A stretch of 64,000 nt of DNA from Agrococcus sp. SL85 (GTDB lineage Bacteria; Actinomycetota; Actinomycetes; Actinomycetales; Microbacteriaceae), in the NCBI RefSeq assembly GCF_026625845.1, contig NZ_CP113066.1, forward strand, positions 1,426,001-1,490,000, in the 5' to 3' direction. The notes beneath the pieces are model-generated. The model was not told the origin of the DNA and did not search any database. It saw only the letters and a program-made list of their open reading frames with translations. The translations under genes and the position numbers were made by a program. Every line of letters starts with the position of its first letter. The first letter of the stretch is position 1. Positions 15,708 through 23,996 of this stretch are shown in pieces.

Positions 15708-17861
15708 GTGACGATGACCGCGGAGACCCCCGCCAACCCGATCCTCGACGCGGCCCTCGACCTGCTCGCGCACGGGTACTCGATCGTCCCCATCCGCGCC
15801 GACGCGTCCAAGGCGCCCGCGCTCGCCTCCTGGCGGCACTACACCGCCCAGCGCGCCACCCCCGACACCGTCCGGGCCTGGTTCGCCGACGGCGGCCACG
15901 ACCTCGGCGTCGTCCAGGGCGCCATCAGCGGCGGGGCGGAACTCACCGAACTCGAGGGCCGCGCCGCCCACCGCCTCCCCGAACTCCGCGAACTCGCCTA
16001 CGCGTCCGGCCTCGGCGACGTGTGGGACGCCATCACCCGCGGCTGGGTCGAGATGTCCCCGTCCGGCGGCTGGCACTTCCACTACCGCGTCACCGGCATC
16101 GACGTGCCCGGCAACCTCAAGCTCGCTCGCAACGCCGACCGCGAGGTCCTCGCCGAGACCCGCGGCGAAGGCGGCCAGGTCGTCGTCGCACCCTCCACCC
16201 GCCACGCCACCGGGCAGCCGTGGCGGCGCATCGTCGGCAGCCCCGCCACCGCCCCCACCATCACCGCCGAGGAGCGCGCCGCCCTCCACGAGCTCCTCCG
16301 CACCCTCGACGAGCAGCCCGAACAGCCCGCCCCCGCGCCGCGGCCCGCGTCGACGGCCGACCGGCAGGGGAGCGGCGACCGCCTCAAGCCCGGCGACGAC
16401 TACGAGGCCCGCACCGACTGGGCCGACATCCTCGAGCCCCACGGCTGGACCCTCGTGTACACGCAGGGCCGCACCCGCTACTGGCGCCGCCCCGGCAAGA
16501 ACATCGGCATCTCCGCCACCACCGGCCACGCCGAAGACCGCGACCGCCTCTACGTCTTCACCAGCAGCACCGAGTTCCAGACGGAGACGCCGTACACGAA
16601 GTTCGGCGCCTACGCCGTCCTCGACCACCACGGCGACCACGCCGCCGCCGCCCGCGAACTCGGCCGCACCGGCTACGGCGACAAGCCCCAGCTCGCCGAA
16701 GTCATCCACCTCACCCACGCGAACCTCGCCGACGCCGTCGCCGCCGAGACGCCCGCCGACGTCGACGAGCCGCAGCAGACGCAGCCCGTGGCCGAGGCCC
16801 CGGGGCCCGCCGCGCCCGTCGACCCGCTCGAGCAGCGCATCAGCGAGGAAGCCGCCCGCCTCCTCATCCAGCGCGAAGCCCGCAAGCGCGTCGAGCAGCT
16901 CGACGCCGCCGCCACCCCGCCCACACCCGCCTGGATCGACCCCACCGACCACCTCGACGGCACCTACGCGCCCCCGCAACCCACCATCGGCACCCACCTC
17001 CCCGGCGGCCTCCCGATCCTCTACCCGTCCGCCGTCAACGGCCTCGTCGGCGACCCCGAAGCAGCCAAGACGCTCCTCGCCACCGCCATCGCCATCGACA
17101 CCCTCCACGGCGGCGGCACCGTCGCCTGGATCGACCTCGACCACAACGGCGCCCCCGCCACCATCGCCCGCTTCCGCCGCTTCGGCGCCACCAAGACCCA
17201 GCTCGGCAACCCCGACACGTTCCGCCTCGGCCTCCCCGAAGACGCGGCCGCAGCCGACGCGATCGTCGCCGACCTCGTCGCCCGGCCCGCCTCCCTCGTC
17301 GTCCTCGACTCCATCGGCGAGCTCCTGCCCCTCTACGGCGCCAGCAGCAACGACGCCGACGAGTACACGCGCGTCCACCAGCAGGTCATGGCGCGCATCG
17401 CGACCGCCGGCGCCGCCGTCCTCACCATCGACCACCTCTCCAAAGGCACCGACTCCCGCACCTACGGAGCATCCGGCACCATCGCCAAGAAGCGCGCCTA
17501 CGACGGCGCCCTCATCCGCGTCACCGTCGAGACCTCCTTCGCGCCCGGCAAGGGCGGCCAGTCCGAGCTGCGCATCATCAAGGACCGCCACGGCGCCCTC
17601 CGCGCCCTCGCCGACGGCGGCCGCGAACCCATGCTCGCCCGCTTCGTCCTCGACGAACGCGAGAACTCCGCCACCCGCTGGCACCTCGCCGGCCCCGGCC
17701 TCACCATCGGCGACGCGATCGCCGACGTCGACGCCGTCGCCGCACTCGACCCGCCCGCCCGCTCCTACCGCGACATCAAGCACCGCCTCGGCTGGGCCGA
17801 CCGCCGCAGCCAGGACGCCTGGCGCTCCTACAAGGCACTGTCCGAGGGTGGCGAGTCGTGA
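15708..17861 (+). CDS. Primase-polymerase / RepA-like helicase fusion
   Basis: 717 aa. The N-terminal 270 residues are a bifunctional primase-polymerase domain: GYSIVPIRADASKAP, DLGVVQGAISGG, the GWHFHYR motif and GGQVVVAPSTRH. The C-terminal part is a RecA-fold ATPase: Walker A GDPEAAKT with K454, then AWIDLDH, Walker B LVVLDSIGEL and TIDHLSKG. It should prime and unwind phage DNA. The GTG at 15708 is chosen because AAGGAG lies 6 nt upstream. The 98 nt before it contain nothing else recognised. The repeat cluster at 18166-18311, just downstream, is a possible target. Confidence 0.88.
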   Translation: MTMTAETPANPILDAALDLLAHGYSIVPIRADASKAPALASWRHYTAQRATPDTVRAWFADGGHDLGVVQGAISGGAELTELEGRAAHRLPELRELAYASGLGDVWDAITRGWVEMSPSGGWHFHYRVTGIDVPGNLKLARNADREVLAETRGEGGQVVVAPSTRHATGQPWRRIVGSPATAPTITAEERAALHELLRTLDEQPEQPAPAPRPASTADRQGSGDRLKPGDDYEARTDWADILEPHGWTLVYTQGRTRYWRRPGKNIGISATTGHAEDRDRLYVFTSSTEFQTETPYTKFGAYAVLDHHGDHAAAARELGRTGYGDKPQLAEVIHLTHANLADAVAAETPADVDEPQQTQPVAEAPGPAAPVDPLEQRISEEAARLLIQREARKRVEQLDAAATPPTPAWIDPTDHLDGTYAPPQPTIGTHLPGGLPILYPSAVNGLVGDPEAAKTLLATAIAIDTLHGGGTVAWIDLDHNGAPATIARFRRFGATKTQLGNPDTFRLGLPEDAAAADAIVADLVARPASLVVLDSIGELLPLYGASSNDADEYTRVHQQVMARIATAGAAVLTIDHLSKGTDSRTYGASGTIAKKRAYDGALIRVTVETSFAPGKGGQSELRIIKDRHGALRALADGGREPMLARFVLDERENSATRWHLAGPGLTIGDAIADVDAVAALDPPARSYRDIKHRLGWADRRSQDAWRSYKALSEGGES

Positions 17862-17866
17862 ACGCC

Positions 17867-18130
17867 CTACGAGCCCAGGTGGCCCTTGATCGCCGTCTCG
17901 ATCGCCTCGCGCGGACTGAACGCGTGACGGTCGCCGAGTGCCTCCGACCACACGTTCCAGTCGTCGCCGTCGAGCTCGATCGTCGCGACGTCACGCGTCG
18001 AGCCATCCGGAAGCACCAGCCACCGGTTGGTGCCACCCGCCGGGCCCAGCCGCCAGTCCCGCCCGTACAGCGAGAACTCCTTCTCGAAGGGCACGTTCAC
18101 CTCGTGCAGGGGTCGGAATCGCGTTGCCAT
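17867..18130 (-). CDS. Antisense small protein with leaderless promoter
   Basis: 87 aa, soluble, with an alternating beta pattern (NRWLVLPDGSTRDVATIELD) and a C-terminal helix ending ETAIKGHLGS. TACGGT on the minus strand (18137-18142) lies 6 nt before the ATG, so it has its own promoter. It converges on the primase gene, with 5 nt between the stops. The promoter faces the GAGGTGCA repeat cluster, whose first copy is 36 bp away. Function unknown; it may be expressed in the lysogen. Confidence 0.68.
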   Translation of the reverse strand: MATRFRPLHEVNVPFEKEFSLYGRDWRLGPAGGTNRWLVLPDGSTRDVATIELDGDDWNVWSEALGDRHAFSPREAIETAIKGHLGS

Positions 18131-18165
18131 GACGCCACCGTAACCCGCCCCGTTCGCACCCCTCC

Positions 18166-18311
18166 TGCACCTCTGCACCTCAGTGAGGTGCATGCACCTC
18201 AGGTGCAGGTGCTTGGCATGCACCTCTGCACCTCCCCCCTAAGGGGAGGTGCAGGTGCAGCAGGTCGATCGGGTGCATCGAACACGAAGACTCCGAGGTG
18301 CACCGAGGTGC
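18166..18311. repeat. Cluster of 13 GAGGTGCA-type repeats; candidate replication origin
   Basis: Thirteen copies of GAGGTGCA or its complement (core GGTGC) lie in 146 bp, in both orientations. They include perfect palindromes at 18174-18192 (8-bp arms, 3-nt centre), 18193-18207 (7-bp arms, 1 nt) and 18227-18253 (11-bp arms TGCACCTCCCC, 5-nt loop). The site is intergenic, directly after the replication gene. This is the layout of iterons bound by an initiator; a regulator-binding cluster is the alternative. Confidence 0.7.
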
Positions 18312-18346
18312 GCTCCACCGCCACCCCTCGAACCACCGGAGCCCAC

Positions 18347-18754
18347 ATGCCGAAGCCCCGCAAGAAGCACCTCCCCACCCGCGCCACCATCCCCGCACGC
18401 CACGCCCGCCCCACCACCTGCCCCCGCTGCCAGGCACCCATCCACCGCTTCGACCACGACGACAACCACGGCATCTGGCACCACCCCAAGCACGCCGACC
18501 CCCACACCCTCACCGAAGCCGAAGCCATCGCCTGCATCCTCGCCGGCCGACCCATCTACACCTGGCGCACCGACCGCAGCGGACACCACCACCACGGCCA
18601 CCCCAGCCGCTGGCACCCCGCCACCCGCCACGCACCCGAACACCGCTGCGGGCACGCCTTCCCCGCCCCGCAGATGTACCTGGCGGCGGGGGAGCCCGAA
18701 CCGTTCGAGCTCGTCGCCGAGCACGACCCCACCAACCGCACCTACCCGTTCTAG
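18347..18754 (+). CDS. His/Cys-rich phage protein
   Basis: 135 aa with a basic start (MPKPRKKHLPTRATIPARH) and an unusual number of histidines. TTCPRCQAPIHRFDHDD and later HRCGHAF could form a zinc site. HPKHADPHTLTEAEAIACILAGRPIYTW is a second conserved-looking block. It is the first gene right of the repeat cluster. Function unknown. Confidence 0.62.
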   Translation: MPKPRKKHLPTRATIPARHARPTTCPRCQAPIHRFDHDDNHGIWHHPKHADPHTLTEAEAIACILAGRPIYTWRTDRSGHHHHGHPSRWHPATRHAPEHRCGHAFPAPQMYLAAGEPEPFELVAEHDPTNRTYPF

Positions 18755-18763
18755 GAGAACCTC

Positions 18764-19237
18764 ATGAAGCGCCACCCGAAGCCCACGTACTGCCCGCCGC
18801 CCGCGGCCGTCCTCGCCGCCCACCAGGAGCCGACCCCCACGCTCGCCCACGACGAGCAGCACGACATGCACCTGGTCCTCAACGAGATCGCCGACGAGCG
18901 CGAGCGCCAGAACGCGAAGTGGGGCCAGCAGAACCACCCCGACCGCAGGTTCGGTGATCGCCCGCTGCTCGCGATCGCGAACTGCCTCCGCTCGGGTGAT
19001 CCGGCGACCGTGTCGTCGGCGGCGCTCGCCGGCGCGGCGAAGCGCGCGACGAACGAAGAAGCCCGGCGCGGCTCGATCACGTGGCAGGACATCCTGCTCG
19101 AGGAGGTCTTCGAAGCGTTCGCCGAGCTCGACGATGAGGCGCTGCGCACCGAGCTCGTGCAGGTCGCCGCCGTCGCCACCCAGTGGGTCGAAGCCATCGA
19201 CCGCCGCAACCACAACACCGAGGAGCCCTCCCGATGA
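18764..19237 (+). CDS. MazG-like nucleotide pyrophosphohydrolase family protein
   Basis: 157 aa. LNEIADERERQNAKWGQQNH..., and WQDILLEEVFEAFAELDDEALRTELVQVAAVATQWVEAI, are the helices of the all-alpha NTP-PPase fold as found in phage MazG-like proteins. The EE-x-x-E pattern (LLEEVFEAF) is the metal site. It could adjust nucleotide pools or alarmone levels during infection. AGGAGAACCTC precedes the ATG. Confidence 0.75.
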   Translation: MKRHPKPTYCPPPAAVLAAHQEPTPTLAHDEQHDMHLVLNEIADERERQNAKWGQQNHPDRRFGDRPLLAIANCLRSGDPATVSSAALAGAAKRATNEEARRGSITWQDILLEEVFEAFAELDDEALRTELVQVAAVATQWVEAIDRRNHNTEEPSR

Positions 19238-20001
19238 CCACCGACCTCGCCACCGCCGTCCACGAGCTCACCAACGACCGCCTCGCCCACCTCCGCGCCG
19301 CCATCACCAGCAGCGCATCCATCGGCGGCGGACGCAGCCTCCCCAACGAGCGCATCCCCCTCGACCCCCGCGCGCTCGAGACCGACCGCGACATCGCCAC
19401 CACCATCGCCCGCGAGTACCGGCACCTCGGCGGCACCGCCGAGCACGCCACCACCGAGGCCACCCTCAACGCCTGGCACGCGATCGCCAAGGACCTCGAC
19501 CTCGACTACACCGACGACTGGACCCGCCGCCTCACCGCGTGGGCCGCCGACATCGACCGCATCCTCGACCCGCCCCGCACCGTCGAGCTCCTCGACACCC
19601 CCTGCATCACCTGCGGCAAGGCCGAGACCCTCACCCCCGAGGGGACGCTGCAGTCGGCCGTCATCATCGAGTACCGGCGCGACCCCACCGAGCAGGTCCG
19701 CGACGTCCGCACCATCTGCCGCGCCTGCCGCGCAGTCTGGGAGGGCAAGCACGGGGTTGAGTCGTTCAGCAGGTACGCCGACGAGCAGGCCGCCCACACG
19801 CAGCCCTACGAAGTCGACGTGCCCGCCTCCCGCGGCCTCCGCCACGACGCAGCCCGCGACATCGCCCGCGCCTCCTTCGAAGACATCGCCCCCATCCACG
19901 GCCGCATCCGCACCACTCGCACCCCCACCCGCGAGCACCACGCCTGGACGTTCACCGCGCACCTCGCCACCGGCGCTGTGTCAACGGATGTGGTCGCCTA
20001 G
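19234..20001 (+). CDS. Phage hypothetical protein with zinc ribbon
   Basis: 255 aa, last gene of the early operon. The first half is helical (HELTNDRLAHLRAAITSSAS, WHAIAKDLDLDYTDDW). A central CITCGK...CRACR ribbon (about residues 125-165) probably binds zinc. The C-terminus (HAWTFTAHLATGAV) is beta. No family recognised. Confidence 0.65.
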   Translation: MTTDLATAVHELTNDRLAHLRAAITSSASIGGGRSLPNERIPLDPRALETDRDIATTIAREYRHLGGTAEHATTEATLNAWHAIAKDLDLDYTDDWTRRLTAWAADIDRILDPPRTVELLDTPCITCGKAETLTPEGTLQSAVIIEYRRDPTEQVRDVRTICRACRAVWEGKHGVESFSRYADEQAAHTQPYEVDVPASRGLRHDAARDIARASFEDIAPIHGRIRTTRTPTREHHAWTFTAHLATGAVSTDVVA

Positions 20002-20038
20002 CCCTAATCTGGTCCCGCACCGGACAACCATGTCCACA

Positions 20039-20076
20039 CGAAGGCCCCACGATGATCCGCTCTCGTGGGGCCTTCG
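20039..20076. terminator. Bidirectional terminator at the end of the early operon
   Basis: Perfect 14-bp arms, 20039-20052 and 20063-20076 (CGAAGGCCCCACGA and complement), 10-nt loop. It separates the rightward early genes from the leftward gene at 20140-20847. Confidence 0.82.
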
Positions 20077-20139
20077 CCCTGCAACTTCCCCGGGCCCGCG
20101 ATCACCCCACCATCACGCGCGCCGAGCCCGGGGCACCCT

Positions 20140-20847
20140 TCAAGGCGCGGGAAGCGCCTTCACCGGCTGCAGCGCCTCCCAAGCCAGGTACAGGTCGCCC
20201 GCCGCGACCACGCCTGCAGGCACGGCGAACAGCAACGCCGCGATCGCCACGCCGAGCGCCCACCACGCCATGCCGCGCGTGAACCGCTCCGTCTTCTCGT
20301 TCCGCTTCTCGGAGGCTCGAGCGAGCTCCAGCTGCTCCGCGATCGCGTTCGAGGTCGCCTGCTGGGCCAGCACCGAAGCGGCCTGGTACTCGGCGACGGA
20401 CTCCATCACCTCGATCAGCCGCTCGTGCCGTGCATCGTCAGCCTCACGCTGCGCGACGATCGCCCCAGTCACGTCCACCATCGGGCTCCGCACGTTGATG
20501 GGGCTGATGGACGGAACGCGCGGCGTCGTCCATCCGAGGTCCGGCAGGTTGCGCGTGACGGCGTCGCGGAACTGGCCCCCCACCATCTTCTCGATGTTCT
20601 CGATCTGCGGTCGCAGCTGGTCCATCATGCGGCGGCCTATGACGTCCGCAGGCGCCTCCGGGTCCTCGTCCCGGAGAGCTTCGAACCGGAGTCGCGCACG
20701 CTCACGAGCCTTCGGATGCCGCGGTGCATCCCCGGCTTCATCTTCCACGGTCGGCTCGACCTCGAGACCGTCTTCCGAGCCCGCGTCCTCGCCGGGCGCG
20801 CTGCTCAGCGGGTCACCGCCCTCTGCTGCGTCGTTCTGGTCTGTCAT
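20140..20847 (-). CDS. Antisense membrane protein with long helical N-terminus
   Basis: 235 aa. An acidic N-terminus (AAEGGDPLSSAPGEDAGSED) and long charged helices (NAIAEQLELARASEKRNEKT) lead to one or two C-terminal transmembrane helices (MAWWALGVAIAALLFAVPAG). It should be tail-anchored with the bulk in the cytoplasm. It lies alone, leftward, between the early and late operons, a usual place for lysogeny-expressed genes. A weak GATGAT sits 6 nt before the ATG. Function unknown; membrane-exclusion or abortive-infection roles are guesses. Confidence 0.7.
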   Translation of the reverse strand: MTDQNDAAEGGDPLSSAPGEDAGSEDGLEVEPTVEDEAGDAPRHPKARERARLRFEALRDEDPEAPADVIGRRMMDQLRPQIENIEKMVGGQFRDAVTRNLPDLGWTTPRVPSISPINVRSPMVDVTGAIVAQREADDARHERLIEVMESVAEYQAASVLAQQATSNAIAEQLELARASEKRNEKTERFTRGMAWWALGVAIAALLFAVPAGVVAAGDLYLAWEALQPVKALPAP

Positions 20848-20946
20848 GGATGCATCATCGCGGGCGAGGCGCCGCCGGATGCGGCGAGTTCGCCGTCGGC
20901 GCAGATCGACTCAGCACGGCCCCACCAGCGCGCTCAGGGAGGCGAC

Positions 20947-21234
20947 GTGTCCGTCAGCCGATCCGACCGCATCTACATCGACTTCGTCGCCACCATGAAG
21001 GCCGAGTACGCCGCCATCGACGCGCCCTGCTGGATGGACGGGCAACCCATCGACTACGCGGGCGACCCCGGCCAGCCCAACAGCTTCGATCTCGACCACG
21101 TCAAGGGCTTCAAAGCCCACCCCGACCTGCGCCTCGAGCGATCCAACGTGCGCCCCAGCCACGCCCGCTGCAACCGCTCCCGTCAAGACGGCGACCCCCG
21201 CCCGCCCCTCGGACAGACCAGCGAAGCCTGGTGA
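20947..21234 (+). CDS. HNH endonuclease
   Basis: 95 aa. SFDLDHVKGFKAHPDLRLERSNVRPSHARCNRSR carries the DH, N and H of the HNH fold. Next to the terminase genes such proteins assist DNA cleavage in packaging of HK97-type phages. The GTG at 20947 is set by AGGGAGG 4 nt upstream. First gene of the late operon. Confidence 0.83.
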   Translation: MSVSRSDRIYIDFVATMKAEYAAIDAPCWMDGQPIDYAGDPGQPNSFDLDHVKGFKAHPDLRLERSNVRPSHARCNRSRQDGDPRPPLGQTSEAW

Positions 21235-21245
21235 AGGAGAACCCC

Positions 21246-21464
21246 ATGGACAGCATGCAGCGCACCATCACCTGCCACGGCGGCCCCGCCAACGGCAAGC
21301 GCTACACCGTGCACACCAGCGCCGAGCGCCTCGACCTGCCCGTCAAGGGCGGCCACTACAGCGTCGGCGAGAAGCGCGCCACCTGGGTGCCCGACACCCC
21401 CCAGAAGCGCGCCCCCCAGAACGCCACCCCCCAGGAGCAGACCCCCACCCCCGAGCAGCAGTGA
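21246..21464 (+). CDS. Phage hypothetical protein
   Basis: 72 aa. A compact beta start (RTITCHGGPANGKRYTVHTS) and a low-complexity Pro/Gln/Thr tail (APQNATPQEQTPTPEQQ). AAGGAG precedes the ATG. No family recognised. Confidence 0.58.
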   Translation: MDSMQRTITCHGGPANGKRYTVHTSAERLDLPVKGGHYSVGEKRATWVPDTPQKRAPQNATPQEQTPTPEQQ

Positions 21465-21697
21465 CCGCCATGCGCCCCAACAGCGACCCCCGCCGCGCCG
21501 ACGAAGCCGCCGCCCGCCGCGACCGCTCGCAAGCGAATGCCCGCACCTACCGGGCCCGCCTCGCCCGCGCCCAGACCAGCCCCGCCTACCGCTGCGGCCA
21601 AGCCATCGGCATCCTCGTCACCGGCGCCGCCGCCGTCGCCCTCGTGCTCCTCATCGTCGCTGGCCTCGTCGGCATCGTCCGACTCATCACGCACTGA
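21461..21697 (+). CDS. Small membrane protein
   Basis: 78 aa from GTG 21461 (75 aa from ATG 21470). Arg-rich N-terminus (RRDRSQANARTYRARLARA) and one C-terminal transmembrane helix (AIGILVTGAAAVALVLLIVA). The GTG overlaps the previous stop. Function unknown. Confidence 0.58.
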   Translation: MTAMRPNSDPRRADEAAARRDRSQANARTYRARLARAQTSPAYRCGQAIGILVTGAAAVALVLLIVAGLVGIVRLITH

Positions 21698-21833
21698 GGT
21701 TCGCGCGGCCCGGGGGAGGGGCGTCGGAATCTCTGCAGGCTGACGGCCAGAAGCCCCCGCCGGCAGTCTTCCCTCTCCCCCCGAACCGCGAGGCAGGGGT
21801 CGCGCACGCGCGCACGCGAGTAAGGAGTGCCCG
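21698..21833. other. Non-coding stretch before the terminase genes; candidate cos region
   Basis: 136 bp without a gene. Imperfect inverted repeats flank its centre: TCGCGCGGCCCGGGGGAGG near 21700 and CCCTCTCCCCCCGAACCGCG near 21771. Packaging sites often lie just upstream of the small terminase gene. The assignment is positional only. AAGGAG at 21822 serves the next gene. Confidence 0.25.
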
Positions 21834-22217
21834 ATGGCACCGATGGCACCGATGGCCCCGCGCGGAAGCCTCGTCGGGGACACGCTCGCATCGTTCGATG
21901 CCGCGAAGCACCTCGACGACCCGCAGTACGACGGCGTCAAGCGGGCCATGCTCGACCTCGCCCGGAAGATCGACGCCTGGGACGTGATCGTCGACTGGGC
22001 GCTCGAGGACGTCGCGGCCGCCGAGGGCAAGACGCGCCCCGCGGTCCCCGCCAACGACAACGTCAGCCTCTCCGCCTACCTCAAGTTCTGCGACCAGCTC
22101 GGCCTGTCGCCTGCCGGCGCCAAGGCGCTCGAGCTCAGCCAGGAGGGCAAGAGTGGCAAGTCCGCGAAGCTCACAGCCATGCGAGGCGGGCGCGCGCCGG
22201 CCGCGGCTGCTGGGTAA
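21834..22217 (+). CDS. Terminase small subunit
   Basis: 127 aa. The YDGVKRAMLDLARKIDAWDVIVDWA and NVSLSAYLKFCDQLGLSPAGAKAL helices match the small terminase type of actinobacterial siphophages that binds the packaging site. The N-terminus is a short MAPMAPMAPRG repeat, so alternative ATGs exist 9 and 18 nt downstream. AAGGAG lies 7 nt before the first ATG. Overlaps the large subunit gene by 65 nt. Confidence 0.78.
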   Translation: MAPMAPMAPRGSLVGDTLASFDAAKHLDDPQYDGVKRAMLDLARKIDAWDVIVDWALEDVAAAEGKTRPAVPANDNVSLSAYLKFCDQLGLSPAGAKALELSQEGKSGKSAKLTAMRGGRAPAAAAG

Positions 22218-23757
22218 CGAGCAGCCCCGCATCTTCACCCCGCCGCTGCGCGACCTCACGCCCGAGACCACCGACGGCTACGCCTGCATCGAGTTCGCCG
22301 AGGCGATCCTCGAGGTGAACCTCTGGCCGTGGCAGAAGTGGGTGCTCCTCCACGCGCTCGAGCTCAACCCCGACGGCACCTACCGGTTCCGCACCGTCGT
22401 GCTCCTCGTCGCCCGCCAGCAGGGCAAGTCGACCCTCATGCTCGTGCTGTCCCTCTGGGCCATGTACGTCCAGGGCGCGCCGCTTGTCATCGGCACCGCC
22501 CAGAACCTCGACATCGCCGAGGAGCAGTGGGCGGCCGCGACCGACATGGCCGAGGCCGTCCCCGAGCTCGCGTCGCTCATCAAGTCCGTCGACCGCACGA
22601 ACGGCAAGAAGGCCCTCGTGCTCGAGTCCGGCGAGCGCTACAAGGTCGCCGCCGCCTCGCGCCGTGGCGGCCGCGGACTCTCGGGCGACCTCGTCCTCCT
22701 CGACGAGCTGCGCGAGCACCAGAACTGGCAGGCGTGGGGCGCCGTCACGAAGACCACCATGGCGCGTCCCCGCGCGCAGGTGTGGGCCGCATCGAACGCC
22801 GGCGACCTCACCTCCGTCGTCCTCCGCCACCTGCGCTCCCTCGCGCATCGCGCGCTCGGCTGGCCCGACGGCCAGGAGGGCATGGCCGACATCGGCGAAG
22901 TGCCCGAGGCCACCGACCTCGAGGGCGGCGCCGACCAGTCGCTCGGCCTGTTCGAGTACAGCGCCGCGCCCGGCCGGGGCATCTGGGACCGCGACGGATG
23001 GGCCGAGGCCAACCCTTCGCTCGGCTACATGGTGCCCGAGGCGGCGATCGCGTCCGCCGCCGGCACCGACCCCGAGCACGTCTTCCGCACCGAGGTCCTC
23101 TGCCAGTTCGTGAACCACGCCGCCACCGGCCCGTTCCCGACCGGCTCGTGGAAGGCCTCGACCGTAGACCGCGTCACGCGCGACACGAAGCGGCCCGTCG
23201 AGTACGCCGTCGACCTCGACCACGACCGCGTCATGGCGTACATCGCCATCGCGTTCTGGGACACCCTCGGCCGCCGCCGAGTGGAGGTCGCCGCGCAGCG
23301 CGTCGGCACCGACTGGATCATCCCCTGGCTCACGAGCCCGAAGCGCAAGGTGCCCGTCAACCGCATCACCCTGCAGACCCGCGGCGCGCCCATCACGTCG
23401 ATGCTCCCCGCCTTCGAGGAGGCCGGCATCGAGGTCGCGCCCTGGGAGGGCGTCTCCCTCGCTGGCTGGCACGGCACCTTCTACGACTTCATCCGCGCGG
23501 CCGCGGCCGACGACGCCGACGGCGACGAGGTCGACGTGACGAAGCTGCCCCTCACGCACGGCGCCCAGCCGGCCCTCGACGTGCACGCCCAGTCGGCCGT
23601 CATCAAGCCGCTCGGCGACGGCTGGGCCATCGACCGCAAGAACAGCCCGAACGGCGCGGCCGCGCTCGTCGCGGCCATCGCCGCCGTCGGGCAGCTCGAG
23701 ACCGCACCCGCGGTCGTCGCATCCGCCTACGAGGACAACGACCTCATGGTCGTCTAG
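22153..23757 (+). CDS. Terminase large subunit
   Basis: 534 aa packaging motor. The ATPase has LWPWQKWVLLHALE, Walker A-like VARQQGKST, and Walker B LVLLDELREH. The C-terminal nuclease domain shows YAVDLDHDRVMAYIAIAFW and the acid-containing LPLTHGAQPALDVHAQSAVIKP. The GTG at 22153 is supported by AGGAGG 6 nt upstream. The long overlap with the small subunit indicates coupled translation. Confidence 0.93.
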   Translation: MASPRSSQPCEAGARRPRLLGNEQPRIFTPPLRDLTPETTDGYACIEFAEAILEVNLWPWQKWVLLHALELNPDGTYRFRTVVLLVARQQGKSTLMLVLSLWAMYVQGAPLVIGTAQNLDIAEEQWAAATDMAEAVPELASLIKSVDRTNGKKALVLESGERYKVAAASRRGGRGLSGDLVLLDELREHQNWQAWGAVTKTTMARPRAQVWAASNAGDLTSVVLRHLRSLAHRALGWPDGQEGMADIGEVPEATDLEGGADQSLGLFEYSAAPGRGIWDRDGWAEANPSLGYMVPEAAIASAAGTDPEHVFRTEVLCQFVNHAATGPFPTGSWKASTVDRVTRDTKRPVEYAVDLDHDRVMAYIAIAFWDTLGRRRVEVAAQRVGTDWIIPWLTSPKRKVPVNRITLQTRGAPITSMLPAFEEAGIEVAPWEGVSLAGWHGTFYDFIRAAAADDADGDEVDVTKLPLTHGAQPALDVHAQSAVIKPLGDGWAIDRKNSPNGAAALVAAIAAVGQLETAPAVVASAYEDNDLMVV

Positions 23758-23773
23758 CAGGAAGGGGCACGCC

Positions 23774-23986
23774 ATGTGGGGAGCGTTCCGCCGAGTCGTC
23801 ACGCGACGGCGCGTCATCGTCAACCTCGCCGACGGCAGCAGCCTCGACGGCGTCCTGTTCAAGCAGGACGGCCCGCTCCTCGTCCTCAAGAACGCCACCT
23901 ACCTGGCCGCCGACTCGGCGCCGCTCCCGCTCGACGGCGACATCGTCATCGAGCGGGACCGCGTGCTGTTCATCCAGGCCCCCTGA
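23774..23986 (+). CDS. Small phage protein between terminase and portal
   Basis: 70 aa, beta-rich (RRRVIVNLADGSSLDGVLFK, GPLLVLKNATYL, DGDIVIERDRVLFIQ), resembling a small Sm-like barrel. Such a short gene between terminase and portal is common in actinophages. AGGAAGGGGCACGCC precedes the ATG. Function unknown. Confidence 0.62.
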   Translation: MWGAFRRVVTRRRVIVNLADGSSLDGVLFKQDGPLLVLKNATYLAADSAPLPLDGDIVIERDRVLFIQAP

Positions 23987-23996
23987 GGAGGCACGC

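Noticed and set aside
18166..18311. CRISPR-like or simple microsatellite repeat
   Set aside because: Repeat units occur in both orientations at irregular spacing and form palindromes; a protein-binding array is a better reading.
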